DNA from: Bacteriovoracaceae bacterium | GTDB lineage: Bacteria > Bdellovibrionota > Bacteriovoracia > Bacteriovoracales > Bacteriovoracaceae | Direction: 5' to 3' | DNA length: 19,306 bases | Assembly: GCA_023954595.1 (NCBI GenBank) | Contig: JAGSHJ010000013.1 | Span: 1-19,306, forward strand | Shown here: positions 1-7,344 of the stretch, one piece after another | Layout of the letters: every line of letters starts with the position of its first letter | Position numbering within the stretch: position 1 is the stretch's first letter | Made by a program: the position numbers and the translations under genes | Notes under the pieces: generated by a model | The model's input: the letters and a program-made list of their open reading frames with translations, nothing else | The model's database searches: none | What the model was told of the DNA's origin: nothing

Positions 1-53
1 CAATCACTACAAGTGATCAGATGTTGCAAGAAGTACTGAATATCAAGAGATAA
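1..53 (+). CDS. C-terminal end of an unidentified protein (partial)
   Basis: One + strand frame is open from the window edge and ends at a TAA at 51-53, directly followed by a second TAA. The last residues read ITTSDQMLQEVLNIKR. The other two forward frames are closed earlier by stops. A strong rho-independent terminator begins 26 bases downstream in the same orientation, which supports a real gene ending here. Only 16 residues are visible, so no family can be named. Confidence 0.45.
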   Translation, partial: ITTSDQMLQEVLNIKR

Positions 54-78
54 TAAGTAGTTAACATACACAAACTAC

Positions 79-104
79 AAGGCCTCCAAATGGAGGCCTT
101 TTTT
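79..104 (+). terminator. Rho-independent terminator
   Basis: A perfect 9-bp stem AAGGCCTCC (79-87) and GGAGGCCTT (92-100) encloses an AAAT loop and runs into a T tract. It lies between the gene ending at 53 and the convergent dCMP deaminase gene. On the minus strand the sequence after the stem is not T-rich, so it should mainly stop + strand transcription. Confidence 0.85.
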
Positions 105-114
105 ATTGTCTGTG

Positions 115-648
115 CTATAGCATTTCAGTTAGATCAAGGAAGTGCTGGTTTAGCGAATCCAGTAGCTTTGGACTTGGAACAAGTCGCTCGTGCTCGATAT
201 TTGCAAGCTCAAAAATCTTTTTGGCCATTCTATTGCTTTCAAGGCCTTGGTGTTTGTCACTAAGGTAAACCACCTTCTTAACTCCCACACTTGCCAGAAG
301 TTTCGCACACTCATTACATGGAAATAGAGTCACATAACACTTAGAACCTTGAAGAGTTCTAGGTGCGTGCAAGATGGCATTGGCCTCAGAGTGAACTACA
401 TACCCATACTTTTGATGCTCAAGTGGCTGGCTTTTGTCTTTTCCCCAAGGAAGTTTAGACTCATCTATACCTGCCACAAAGCCATTATAGCCCATCGTTA
501 TTTGGTGGTTCTTTTGATCAACAAATACGCATCCTACCTTGGTAGCAGGATCTTTGGACTTAAAAGAGGCCATCATTGCCTGAAGGATGAAATACTCATC
601 CCATGACAGTTGTGATTTAACTTTAAAGTAGTTCGGGTTATCGATCAT
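115..648 (-). CDS. dCMP deaminase family protein (zinc cytidine deaminase fold)
   Basis: Predicted cytosolic deaminase of 177 residues that would convert dCMP to dUMP, feeding thymidylate synthesis. The zinc-site signature is complete: HSEAN with His86 and the proton-shuttling Glu88, then PCNEC with Cys111 and Cys114. The N-terminal part (about residues 17-60) has the expected helix-strand layout, including DPATKVGC and the substrate-side GYNGF. Length suits the deoxycytidylate deaminase/ComEB family. The ATG at 648 lies 6 bases after the stop of the upstream ParB-like gene, so the two are probably co-transcribed and translationally coupled; its own Shine-Dalgarno is weak. The remaining doubt is whether the preferred substrate is dCMP or another cytosine compound. 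Confidence 0.9.
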   Translation of the reverse strand: MIDNPNYFKVKSQLSWDEYFILQAMMASFKSKDPATKVGCVFVDQKNHQITMGYNGFVAGIDESKLPWGKDKSQPLEHQKYGYVVHSEANAILHAPRTLQGSKCYVTLFPCNECAKLLASVGVKKVVYLSDKHQGLESNRMAKKIFELANIEHERLVPSPKLLDSLNQHFLDLTEML

Positions 649-654
649 AATTAC

Positions 655-1632
655 TTAAAACGCGGTTTCTTCCACGTTCTCCGTTGATTCATATGAGTGA
701 TCAACATGATTAGTCTCTTCATACTCTTCTGTTTCATCTTCAAAAGAGTTGGATGATCTCTCATTGTTAATTGTTAGTATTTGGTGAAGGTTATTTTGAA
801 GAGTAGTTAGCTCTTTTAAAAACTTCTCTTTGTCCTCGTCAGTGTAAACAAACTCTTCCAACAAAACCTTTGCAGCGACTTTATTCATTCTCTTAGTAAG
901 AGTTCTAAGGCTTTTGTATTCTGTTGGCAGTTGTGGCTCTGAAAGTGTTTTCTCTACGGCCTCTTCTACACCATTGGTTTTGATGTATTTAACCATGTCT
1001 TTAATTTCTTTAGCAGACTTGTTCTTTACTACATCAATAATTTTTTCTTGGTCTTGAGGATCAAGTTTGATTAACTCATTTGTCTGACTTGCGTTAAGTT
1101 CACCGTGAGCTCTTAGCTCTTTTACTTTCGGAGAAGACTTAACATCTCTATCAATGGCACTTTTGATTACTTTCTTACTAAGGCCTGTCTTTTCTGCAGT
1201 AAGATCAATAAAGCTTCTTCTATCGTTTGGCTGATCAACTTTAATTTCATTGTCTTCTTTATTGTTCTCCAAGTCTTCTTCTTCAAACTTGGTGGCCATT
1301 GGATTTAATTCTTCATAAATCTCTCTGCCTCTAGCAAGACACATTTCAAATTCAACTTTGTTAAGATCCATACGAACCAAGTTCTCGTCAATTGACATCA
1401 GTTCTTGTTCCATATTGGACTTGTGAACTTTATGCACTGGAGCTTCTTCAATTCCTAGAGCTTTAAGAGCAGAGTAGCGTCTACCGCCTGCAATAAGTTC
1501 GTTATTTCCATTAATTACTAGTGGCTGAATAATACCTACGGTTTCAATACTTTTCTTAAGTTTTTCAACGTCTGTGTTGGTGCGTAGGTAAGAACTTTTT
1601 ACCTTGATCTGATCGAGCTTCATCGTTTCCAT
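655..1632 (-). CDS. ParB/Spo0J-like DNA-binding protein
   Basis: Predicted 325-residue ParB-family protein. The N-terminal ParB domain covers roughly residues 3-95: GGRRYSAL at 49-56 (the family's GERR box, with Gly instead of Glu) and ENLVRMDLN at 83-91, the usual ENLxRxDL motif. A helix-turn-helix region follows at about 143-190 (TAEKTGLSKKVIKSAID, then GELNASQTNELIKL). Between them is an acidic insert (about 105-135), and the last 40 residues are very rich in Glu, Asp and Ser. I chose the ATG at 1632 because AGGAG sits 5 bases upstream; a longer reading from a GTG at 1662 would place that ribosome site inside the coding sequence. No parA is adjacent in the window, so it may be an accessory ParB-like regulator rather than the chromosome segregation ParB. 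The dCMP deaminase follows in the same operon. Confidence 0.8.
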   Translation of the reverse strand: METMKLDQIKVKSSYLRTNTDVEKLKKSIETVGIIQPLVINGNNELIAGGRRYSALKALGIEEAPVHKVHKSNMEQELMSIDENLVRMDLNKVEFEMCLARGREIYEELNPMATKFEEEDLENNKEDNEIKVDQPNDRRSFIDLTAEKTGLSKKVIKSAIDRDVKSSPKVKELRAHGELNASQTNELIKLDPQDQEKIIDVVKNKSAKEIKDMVKYIKTNGVEEAVEKTLSEPQLPTEYKSLRTLTKRMNKVAAKVLLEEFVYTDEDKEKFLKELTTLQNNLHQILTINNERSSNSFEDETEEYEETNHVDHSYESTENVEETAF

Positions 1633-1822
1633 TAAGTCTCCTTCTCTGTGCGTGGCACACACTAAAATAGTGTCTAAGCTTTGTCATGCTTTTTAAGGGT
1701 GAAGTCTCTTAAGTGCTTGATAGCGCTATGTGTGCAAACAAAACGTATCTAATACTATTCCCCATTCACCACTTTATGCTGTGTAGAATTTATAGGATCT
1801 ATAGTGTTTTTATTGCTTTGCG

Positions 1823-1850
1823 TTGGTATGTGTAGGTCACACTTAATAAT
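1823..1850 (+). promoter_or_regulatory. Possible sigma-70 type promoter for the secreted protein gene
   Basis: TTGGTA (1823-1828) and AATAAT (1845-1850) are 16 bases apart, 4/6 and 5/6 matches to the -35 and -10 consensus. Transcription would start near 1857, leaving a leader of about 50 bases. The rest of the 1633-1906 gap must also hold the promoter for the minus-strand ParB-like gene, which I could not place with confidence. Confidence 0.35.
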
Positions 1851-1906
1851 GCGCAGCTTGTAAATAAGGCCAGTATATAAACCATGTGAAAAATTAGGAG
1901 AAAACT

Positions 1907-2368
1907 ATGAAAAACTTTATCTTTGTAATGACATTATTTGCTTCAATTACTTCCTTTGCTGATTGCACGTTGTATATTGCAGAGCAACCTCGTGAGGACG
2001 AACAAAAACTGCATAATATTTCTGAAATGAGACACAATAAGAATTTAGACAAAGCTGAAAGAACTCTTAAGAAGGCCATGAGAAGAAAGGGATTTAAGCT
2101 TGTGTATAAAGTAGAAGATGCAAGGTTTTTCATTCCTGAATTTAATCAAACTTGTGGTTATTCACAGATGCCTCTTGAAGAGCAGGAATGTGAAATAGGC
2201 TTTGGCAAAATTAAATTAGTTGATGATATTGATCCAAAAAATAGTAACCTCTATGCGGCTAGAGATGTAGGTATTGAATTATCAAGCTCATTTCATTTGC
2301 CAATTATGCAATCAGCATCAGGTGCATTTAAAAAGGCACTTGCACAAATTCCTCACTGTGAACTTTGA
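1907..2368 (+). CDS. Small secreted protein with four cysteines, function unknown
   Basis: A 153-residue protein I do not recognise. Residues 1-18 (MKNFIFVMTLFASITSFA) are a clear Sec signal peptide with likely cleavage after Ala18, giving a mature periplasmic or secreted protein that begins with Asp-Cys. It has four cysteines after cleavage (20, 83, 95, 151), an even number that could form two disulfides in an oxidising compartment. Residues 45-62 are highly basic (KAERTLKKAMRRKG), followed by an alternating strand-like stretch. AGGAG lies 6 bases before the ATG. The gene stands alone, flanked by a promoter candidate and its own terminator. No catalytic motif is visible. Confidence 0.8.
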   Translation: MKNFIFVMTLFASITSFADCTLYIAEQPREDEQKLHNISEMRHNKNLDKAERTLKKAMRRKGFKLVYKVEDARFFIPEFNQTCGYSQMPLEEQECEIGFGKIKLVDDIDPKNSNLYAARDVGIELSSSFHLPIMQSASGAFKKALAQIPHCEL

Positions 2369-2404
2369 ATAGATCCAAAACGTCCTGCTATTTTCAGCAG
2401 AGAT

Positions 2405-2440
2405 AAATAAGAGGCACTCCGAAATGGGGTGCCTTATTTA
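2405..2440 (+). terminator. Rho-independent terminator
   Basis: The stem AAATAAG-A-GGCACTCC pairs with GGGGTGCC-TTATTT around a GAAAT loop, with one bulged A and one T-G pair. The T-rich 3' arm serves as the U tract. It lies 36 bases after the stop of the secreted four-cysteine protein. Confidence 0.75.
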
Positions 2441-2484
2441 CCAAATATAATCTTAACTCTTATTTATCCTCTGTGCCTATATTT

Positions 2485-2502
2485 CTGGCGCACGGCCTGC
2501 TT
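2485..2502 (+). promoter_or_regulatory. Possible sigma-54 (RpoN) promoter of the lipoprotein operon
   Basis: CTGGC at 2485-2489 and CTGCTT at 2497-2502 put the essential GG and GC exactly 10 bases apart, the -24/-12 geometry of sigma-54 promoters, followed by T-rich sequence. It is not a perfect match (GCA instead of ACG after TGGC, CTGC instead of TTGC). Transcription would start near 2512, about 50 bases before the GTG start at 2561. I see no enhancer-binding site and no better sigma-70 pair in the gap. Confidence 0.35.
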
Positions 2503-2560
2503 TTTATATAGTTGAAAGTTGTAATAATAATGGAATTCTAACTATTTAAGGGTGGTCACA

Positions 2561-3808
2561 GTGGCTAAATGTTTTACAGGTGTACTAACTTTACTCTTTC
2601 TTCTAACGGGCTGCAAGGAACAGAGCTTTTCTGCTAAGGACTCTGAATCATCAGCAGTAATCAAAGCACTTAATAAAAGTGACTACAAATCGGTAATATC
2701 AATTCTTGAAAGAAAAGAGGAAAACGAAGAGCTCTCAGTTGAAGATCAATATATAATGGCTTCAGCATTTGCTATAAAAGGGGGCATGGATATTTATTCT
2801 TTATTTCCTCTCATGGAAGTGGAGCTCTTTCACAAGCGTGCCATCGACTGGAATGAACTTGAAGAGCAGAAAGATCCATACAGCAAATTTTTGACGGATA
2901 ATACTTCTAGTAATGCAACTGTGGAAGAGCGGGAGAAGGCATGGGATAATTATGTAGAGGCGAGTCTAGCTACGGGAACTATTGAGGAAGAGTTTAATTG
3001 CGATGTGTACGAAGATAGAGAGCTTTGCGAATACATGCACACACAGTTTGAAAAGGTTAGAGAAAACCTAGAAAAGGGAAATTTTTATTACTCCGATAGA
3101 GACAGATTTATAAGTGGTGGTGAAGAAGCCAGGAGAGAAGAAATTTATGCACTCACTGAAACCCTGAGAAAGGAATCCAATGATTATAGCGTTGAGAAAT
3201 ATCAAATAACTCGTGATTTAGAGACCTATTACATTGAAATAGTTGTCTTTGATTACAAAAGAGATAAGTTTATTTCTGGAGAACTAAAGGATGAGGGGGG
3301 CCAAGCTTCCAAAGATATAATGAAACTTATCTGGAGAGTTTATGAAAGCATTCCTCTTATTCAACGTTTACCAAAAATAGATCATCAACAACAGACCACC
3401 TTAACCACGGTCCTGGATATTTTAAAAGAGAACATGGTTGAAAATCCATCACATGAGAAAAGTTCTAAAATGATAGCAATGACACTTTTCTTTTCAATAG
3501 CAAGCATATTTGCTGATTCATTCAATCTTGAAGCGGTTGAGTCTCCGCTTGATATTGGATGCCAAATTCAGGAAGATAAACTTGTAGGACACTTGGACAT
3601 ATTGAAAGACAGGATTGAATATGTAACCAAGCTAAGTGAGATGGGCCTTCTTAAGGATGTGCCACACGAATACTTTGATGGCATAAGAGAATATTTGGAT
3701 TCCTCAAATGAGCACATTGGTACTGAAGACAAATCGAGGCTGCTTGAGTCCATTAGAACTCATAAGGTTAGAAACTGCGGACCTTCAATATTCTTGCATA
3801 ATACCTAA
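2561..3808 (+). CDS. Outer-membrane type lipoprotein, function unknown
   Basis: Predicted lipoprotein of 415 residues. The N-terminus MAKCFTGVLTLLFLLTGC is a lipoprotein signal ending in the lipobox LTGC with the lipidated Cys at 18. The next residue is Lys, which does not favour inner-membrane retention. The mature part is mostly charged helix (for example EEREKAWDNYVEAS), suggestive of helical repeats, but no TPR signature is clear. A hydrophobic stretch near residues 306-321 (MIAMTLFFSIASIFAD) looks oddly like an internal signal sequence and may be a buried helix. I chose the GTG at 2561 because AAGGG lies 8-9 bases upstream; a GTG at 2552 would sit on top of that site. It is the first of three closely spaced genes (20-base gap to the next), all encoding envelope proteins. 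Confidence 0.75.
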   Translation: MAKCFTGVLTLLFLLTGCKEQSFSAKDSESSAVIKALNKSDYKSVISILERKEENEELSVEDQYIMASAFAIKGGMDIYSLFPLMEVELFHKRAIDWNELEEQKDPYSKFLTDNTSSNATVEEREKAWDNYVEASLATGTIEEEFNCDVYEDRELCEYMHTQFEKVRENLEKGNFYYSDRDRFISGGEEARREEIYALTETLRKESNDYSVEKYQITRDLETYYIEIVVFDYKRDKFISGELKDEGGQASKDIMKLIWRVYESIPLIQRLPKIDHQQQTTLTTVLDILKENMVENPSHEKSSKMIAMTLFFSIASIFADSFNLEAVESPLDIGCQIQEDKLVGHLDILKDRIEYVTKLSEMGLLKDVPHEYFDGIREYLDSSNEHIGTEDKSRLLESIRTHKVRNCGPSIFLHNT

Positions 3809-3828
3809 TGTTTGTTCACAATTGGTGA

Positions 3829-4911
3829 ATGAATAAAACTTTAGTGCTATTTTTGTTGTGGGGCTTTTCTCAAATTGCCCTATGCCATCCGCTTACAACA
3901 ATCATCAAACCAAGATATGGTATTAATCAAGTTGGGACGCAAGATACATGCGGAATCTTTTTTGGTCGCCGTAATTCAGTTTTGTGCAATCCAGCAAACC
4001 TTTCTTTAAACTCTGAGGAGGGTCTAGTCTTTTCCCTAATCTCTAAAACCGATGGGGACTCCGTTGAGGCTGGACAGGACGTTTTATTTAGTCCAATTGA
4101 TAAAGAATTTCTTGAAGATCTTTTTGAATTAAATTCATTTAATAGTTGGGAGGCGGGAAGCATGCTAGAATTCCAGACTCCTTTTTTCTACCTTAGCTAT
4201 GAGCCTGTTTACGCTCAGGCAGCCTTTTTCATCTTTAACCCTGCTTCCCCTGAGATCTCTCTTACTACTAGTAAGCAAAGAAAAATAAACCTAACTGTGG
4301 CAGAGCAAATTAAGCTTGGAAGTCATGAGTACCATTTTGGATTGAATACTTTTTATTATGAACGCGATTACTTTTCTGGAAGCTTCTCCTTGTTTGAGCT
4401 GTCGAGCTCTTCTGTTGATGAACTAGTTGATCTAAAGGCTAGCTCTGCTATTAATGCCGACTTGGGGGTTATTTATCAAAATAAGAGTATCAGATGGTTG
4501 CCAAGCCTTTCTCTCCAGTACAAGAATTTTGGTGCAAAACACGAGGTCAACTCTGAAAGGCTTAAGGATGAAAAGGCACTAGAACCTATTCTTTTATATG
4601 AAACCTTTTTCAAAGCAGAATTTGGTTATGATTTTAAAATGTACTATGGCTCTTTGGCCGCTGCGGTTGGAATATACACTGATAAAGATATTGCTACTTA
4701 TTATTCAGACTTCACAACTCTTTCATTGGGTTACTCCCTATGGAACTTTGAAGTGCTAGGTTCTTATTCTTTGTACACTCATACTGCTGGAATAAAGTTT
4801 TCTTCTTCGGCTAACTCCGTTGGAATTGTCTATGGAAGAACAAAGGCTCTTGGTGACTTTTTGGATGATTACGAGGACTTTGCTATAGTCAACCTGGAGA
4901 TCTATCTATGA
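3829..4911 (+). CDS. Outer-membrane beta-barrel protein (FadL/PorV/TraF-like layout)
   Basis: A 360-residue protein with a signal peptide (about residues 1-19). It is then dominated by alternating hydrophobic strands rich in Tyr, Phe and Gly, such as YHFGLNTFYYERDYF and SLGYSLWNFEVLGSYSLY, ending in NLEIYL. This is the pattern of an outer-membrane beta-barrel. The NPA motif at 54-56 within CNPANLSL resembles the N-terminal NPA seen in FadL, PorV and TraF-like barrels. That family link is an inference from one motif, and the substrate is unknown. It begins 20 bases after the lipoprotein stop and its TGA overlaps the ATG of the next gene, so the three products probably act together in the envelope. 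The Shine-Dalgarno is poor, consistent with coupling to upstream translation. Confidence 0.7.
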   Translation: MNKTLVLFLLWGFSQIALCHPLTTIIKPRYGINQVGTQDTCGIFFGRRNSVLCNPANLSLNSEEGLVFSLISKTDGDSVEAGQDVLFSPIDKEFLEDLFELNSFNSWEAGSMLEFQTPFFYLSYEPVYAQAAFFIFNPASPEISLTTSKQRKINLTVAEQIKLGSHEYHFGLNTFYYERDYFSGSFSLFELSSSSVDELVDLKASSAINADLGVIYQNKSIRWLPSLSLQYKNFGAKHEVNSERLKDEKALEPILLYETFFKAEFGYDFKMYYGSLAAAVGIYTDKDIATYYSDFTTLSLGYSLWNFEVLGSYSLYTHTAGIKFSSSANSVGIVYGRTKALGDFLDDYEDFAIVNLEIYL

Positions 4912-5522
4912 GATTAATCTTAGCTGTTTTAATCTTTTCTTTTATGGTCAATGCTAAAGAAAGCCCTATGAAGTTTCTTAGGGAGCAGGCCTTACAGAAT
5001 CAAAAGAAATTTAAATACAATAGGTATGAGAGCATCATCAGTGGAGGGCTTGCATTTATTGTTGGAAATATCGGCTACTATGGAACTGATAGCTCCACAC
5101 TGAAAGTGGCCTATAGTGGAATTCAGACCATTGGGATCTTAAATGTAGGGCAAGGGATTTATGATTATTACAGGCCAGTCTTCGACACTGAGCTTTACTT
5201 AGCTTTAAGAGAACCTAAAACAGCTCCAAAAAGAATTATTAAGGTTTTTGCACAGGAGGAAAAGGCTAAAAGACTGTCTTTATTGTACAAATCATCTTTA
5301 TTGGCGACCCAATACTTTGCTAACGCTTTTTTAGGGGATACTGATGATAGTCTAAAGGATGTTTATACCTTTTTAGGTGGAGTGAACTTGATTGTAGTAG
5401 GCTACGCTACTTTTTATAAAGATAAGTATGAAGAGTATTACTATTCCAATTACCTAACACCTTCAGTGTTTAGAATGAAAGATTCATTTGTGGCTGGCCT
5501 TAGCTATACGAAAAGCTTTTAA
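4908..5522 (+). CDS. Small exported membrane-associated protein, function unknown
   Basis: A 204-residue protein I do not recognise, starting in an ATGA overlap with the barrel gene. Residues 1-16 (MRLILAVLIFSFMVNA) are a signal peptide. Three further hydrophobic or glycine-rich stretches follow (about 43-60, 67-87 and 153-170), separated by basic amphipathic segments. It ends with GLSYTKSF, a terminal Phe like that of outer-membrane proteins, though the short hydrophobic helices fit a helical membrane protein better. It is the last gene of the three-gene operon and faces the patatin-like gene tail to tail with only 26 bases between. Confidence 0.7.
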   Translation: MRLILAVLIFSFMVNAKESPMKFLREQALQNQKKFKYNRYESIISGGLAFIVGNIGYYGTDSSTLKVAYSGIQTIGILNVGQGIYDYYRPVFDTELYLALREPKTAPKRIIKVFAQEEKAKRLSLLYKSSLLATQYFANAFLGDTDDSLKDVYTFLGGVNLIVVGYATFYKDKYEEYYYSNYLTPSVFRMKDSFVAGLSYTKSF

Positions 5523-5548
5523 ACGTATAACTTAGCTTGATTCACAAG

Positions 5549-7210
5549 TTAGAAATTACAAATTGGATCTGCCTCATTAAGCCAAGGGGCCTTGAATGAT
5601 TGCTCAATGAGCTCGTTCATTTGTTTTTTTACATTAAAACGATCCCAATCAGTACAGACTGTTGTTGTTGCAGCTTTCATTGAAACGTTAATTGAGCTGT
5701 CTGGGTTTGCCATATTGTAGAGCTTGCTCCAAAGAGATGCGTATGGTCCAACATCACGAGAGTCGCCCCTCGCTCTTTTTTGAACCTTTTGAGCAGGAGT
5801 GAGGTTTTGCCACTCTTTCCAACTGAAGCCGTCGATACTTGTAAGTCGCTCAATCACATCTTGAGAGAACATGGATTCGCCACCCTTTCGAGTGACATAT
5901 ACTATGTCCTGACACCCACTGGCCTTGAGTACTAAGGTAGGGTGAAGATCACTCCAGCCTCCTGCAGAAATTCTATTTTTACTCAATTCGATGAAGTTGG
6001 ATAAACCTGGTTCTGCTGGAGAAGTTGAAATGACATCCATCCAACTTGCATCACCTAGAGATATAAACTTTTTGGACTTCTCATCATCTTTTGTAAGTTC
6101 ATTGGTTTTTAAAAAAGAACCAATCCTTTTAAGAGTCTCTTCTTTGCCCCAGTATCCAAAACGAAGTTCCCTCTGTTTGATTTTAAATTGTGAACCAAAT
6201 GCTGGATCAGAATTAAGGCCATACTGTTCTTTGGCCGCTTTGTAGCTTTCTACAGCATTGCCTAATAGTACCGATGTAGTAGGAAGTGTTAGTAAGTGCG
6301 AGCTTACATTTTCATAAATTCGAACTGGCACTTGATTGGATGCTTGTGCAGCTGCACGGCGGGTGAGAACCGCCTTACCAAATAGTTTTCTACAGTATGG
6401 TTTTGATTGATTAATCTGTTGCCAGGTCAAATCCTCGCTACCTGCAGCACAGCTTGCCAAAAACTTATTTAGGTCCTGATCGACGTTTTCTTGTAGAGAA
6501 GCGTCACTAAGTTTAACTCCTGCATAGAAGTCGCCCATTTGACCAAAAATTTTTGCCAAGCTCTTAAAATTCAACAGGCCTGGTCTGAAAAAGAGAGTGT
6601 CGTCTGTGACGGCATTAAACTTTCCAAACTCTTTAATTGCTTTTGTTATTTCAGTCTTTCTAAATGAAAGTATTGCATTGAATTTAGCTTGGCCCTGATT
6701 CACCAAGGTTAGAGTTTCTTTTAAGTATTCTATAAATTCTGGATTTATTATGTCTTTCAAGTCAGCTGAATTAGTTACGACCTGTAATGAAGCCAAGGTT
6801 TTTTTAAAAAGCTTCATTGTTTCTGGATCTAGTTTAAATTCATCTAATTGGTCTGCAATCTTTTTTAGTTTTGCGATTAATTCCTTGTCTCCAAGAATAG
6901 AAGCAATTGCTTTACCTTCCTCAGTCTGAGTTAAGGCCTCAAGGTAGCCTTGAAAAGATTTAACCAGCAGAGACTTTTCTGTATTACTTAGAGTTCTAGG
7001 GTTTATGGCCAGGCTTTCAATTAGGAACATTGTGATACTAGCAGAGCTTCCACCGGCCAAAGCATGAGGATAGCCTTTTTTCTGAACAACTTTAGATATT
7101 GCTCCCCAGTGTGCAGGCATTAGCTCACCGTTTCCACGTATGGCCAAGCAATAGCTAGAAGCGTGTGCTAAAGAAGCTGTGAAAATTAATGGAATGAATA
7201 CTTTTATCAT
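5549..7210 (-). CDS. Secreted patatin-like protein with altered catalytic motifs
   Basis: A 553-residue exported protein; signal peptide at 1-17 (MIKVFIPLIFTASLAHA). Right after it comes a patatin-type start: CLAIRGNGEL at 21-30 in place of the glycine-rich oxyanion loop, then LAGGSSASIT at 51-60 in the position of the GxSxG nucleophile elbow. Here it reads GSSAS, putting the candidate nucleophile at Ser56. Near the C-terminus, ISAGGWSDLHP at 414-424 followed by a hydrophobic strand (QDIVYVTRKG) matches the layout of the patatin Asp motif, but the DGG aspartate is Ala416. Asp421 is nearby. Residues 90-350 are a long helical insert unlike a minimal patatin. Patatins hydrolyse lipid acyl esters; whether this one is active is uncertain. 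Six cysteines remain after cleavage. It is downstream of the ferredoxin gene. GGGGATAAG lies upstream of the ATG. Confidence 0.65.
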   Translation of the reverse strand: MIKVFIPLIFTASLAHASSYCLAIRGNGELMPAHWGAISKVVQKKGYPHALAGGSSASITMFLIESLAINPRTLSNTEKSLLVKSFQGYLEALTQTEEGKAIASILGDKELIAKLKKIADQLDEFKLDPETMKLFKKTLASLQVVTNSADLKDIINPEFIEYLKETLTLVNQGQAKFNAILSFRKTEITKAIKEFGKFNAVTDDTLFFRPGLLNFKSLAKIFGQMGDFYAGVKLSDASLQENVDQDLNKFLASCAAGSEDLTWQQINQSKPYCRKLFGKAVLTRRAAAQASNQVPVRIYENVSSHLLTLPTTSVLLGNAVESYKAAKEQYGLNSDPAFGSQFKIKQRELRFGYWGKEETLKRIGSFLKTNELTKDDEKSKKFISLGDASWMDVISTSPAEPGLSNFIELSKNRISAGGWSDLHPTLVLKASGCQDIVYVTRKGGESMFSQDVIERLTSIDGFSWKEWQNLTPAQKVQKRARGDSRDVGPYASLWSKLYNMANPDSSINVSMKAATTTVCTDWDRFNVKKQMNELIEQSFKAPWLNEADPICNF

Positions 7211-7231
7211 GATCTTATCCCCATCTAGTTT

Positions 7232-7246
7232 TGGTAAGGCTTACCA
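7232..7246. repeat. 15-bp inverted repeat upstream of the patatin-like gene
   Basis: TGGTAAG (7232-7238) and CTTACCA (7240-7246) are perfect complements around a single G, located 22-36 bases upstream of the patatin-like gene's ATG. There is no T tract, so it is not a terminator. It could be an operator or a leader hairpin. Confidence 0.4.
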
Positions 7247-7298
7247 GTTTAAAAGCTCTTAGGGGATAGGTGAGAAAAAGTTTCACGATTATGAAGTA

Positions 7299-7323
7299 CC
7301 CAAAGCAGGAATGACGCTCTGGG
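7299..7323 (-). other. Hairpin 3' of the ferredoxin gene
   Basis: Read on the minus strand, CCCAGAGC and GCTTTGGG pair over 8 positions (one G-T) around a 9-base loop, 21 bases after the ferredoxin stop. No run of T follows, so it is at best a weak terminator or an mRNA-stabilising stem between the ferredoxin and the patatin-like gene. Confidence 0.35.
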
Positions 7324-7344
7324 TTGGTTGTGGTTTAACAGGTC

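Noticed and set aside
1633..1662. Ten extra N-terminal residues of the ParB-like protein from a GTG at 1662
   Set aside because: They include the AGGAG that serves as ribosome site for the ATG at 1632, and the ParB domain starts only after that ATG.
2552..2560. GTG at 2552 as start of the lipoprotein
   Set aside because: It lies directly on the AAGGG ribosome site; the GTG at 2561 has proper spacing and still keeps a complete lipoprotein signal.
3829..3888. Lipoprotein signal on the beta-barrel protein (Cys19)
   Set aside because: The residue before Cys is Leu, which does not fit a lipobox; a normal signal peptide is more likely.
5516..5548. Possible shared terminator between the convergent genes at 5522 and 5549
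   Set aside because: Only a short 6-bp stem with a 12-base loop and no T tract could be drawn.
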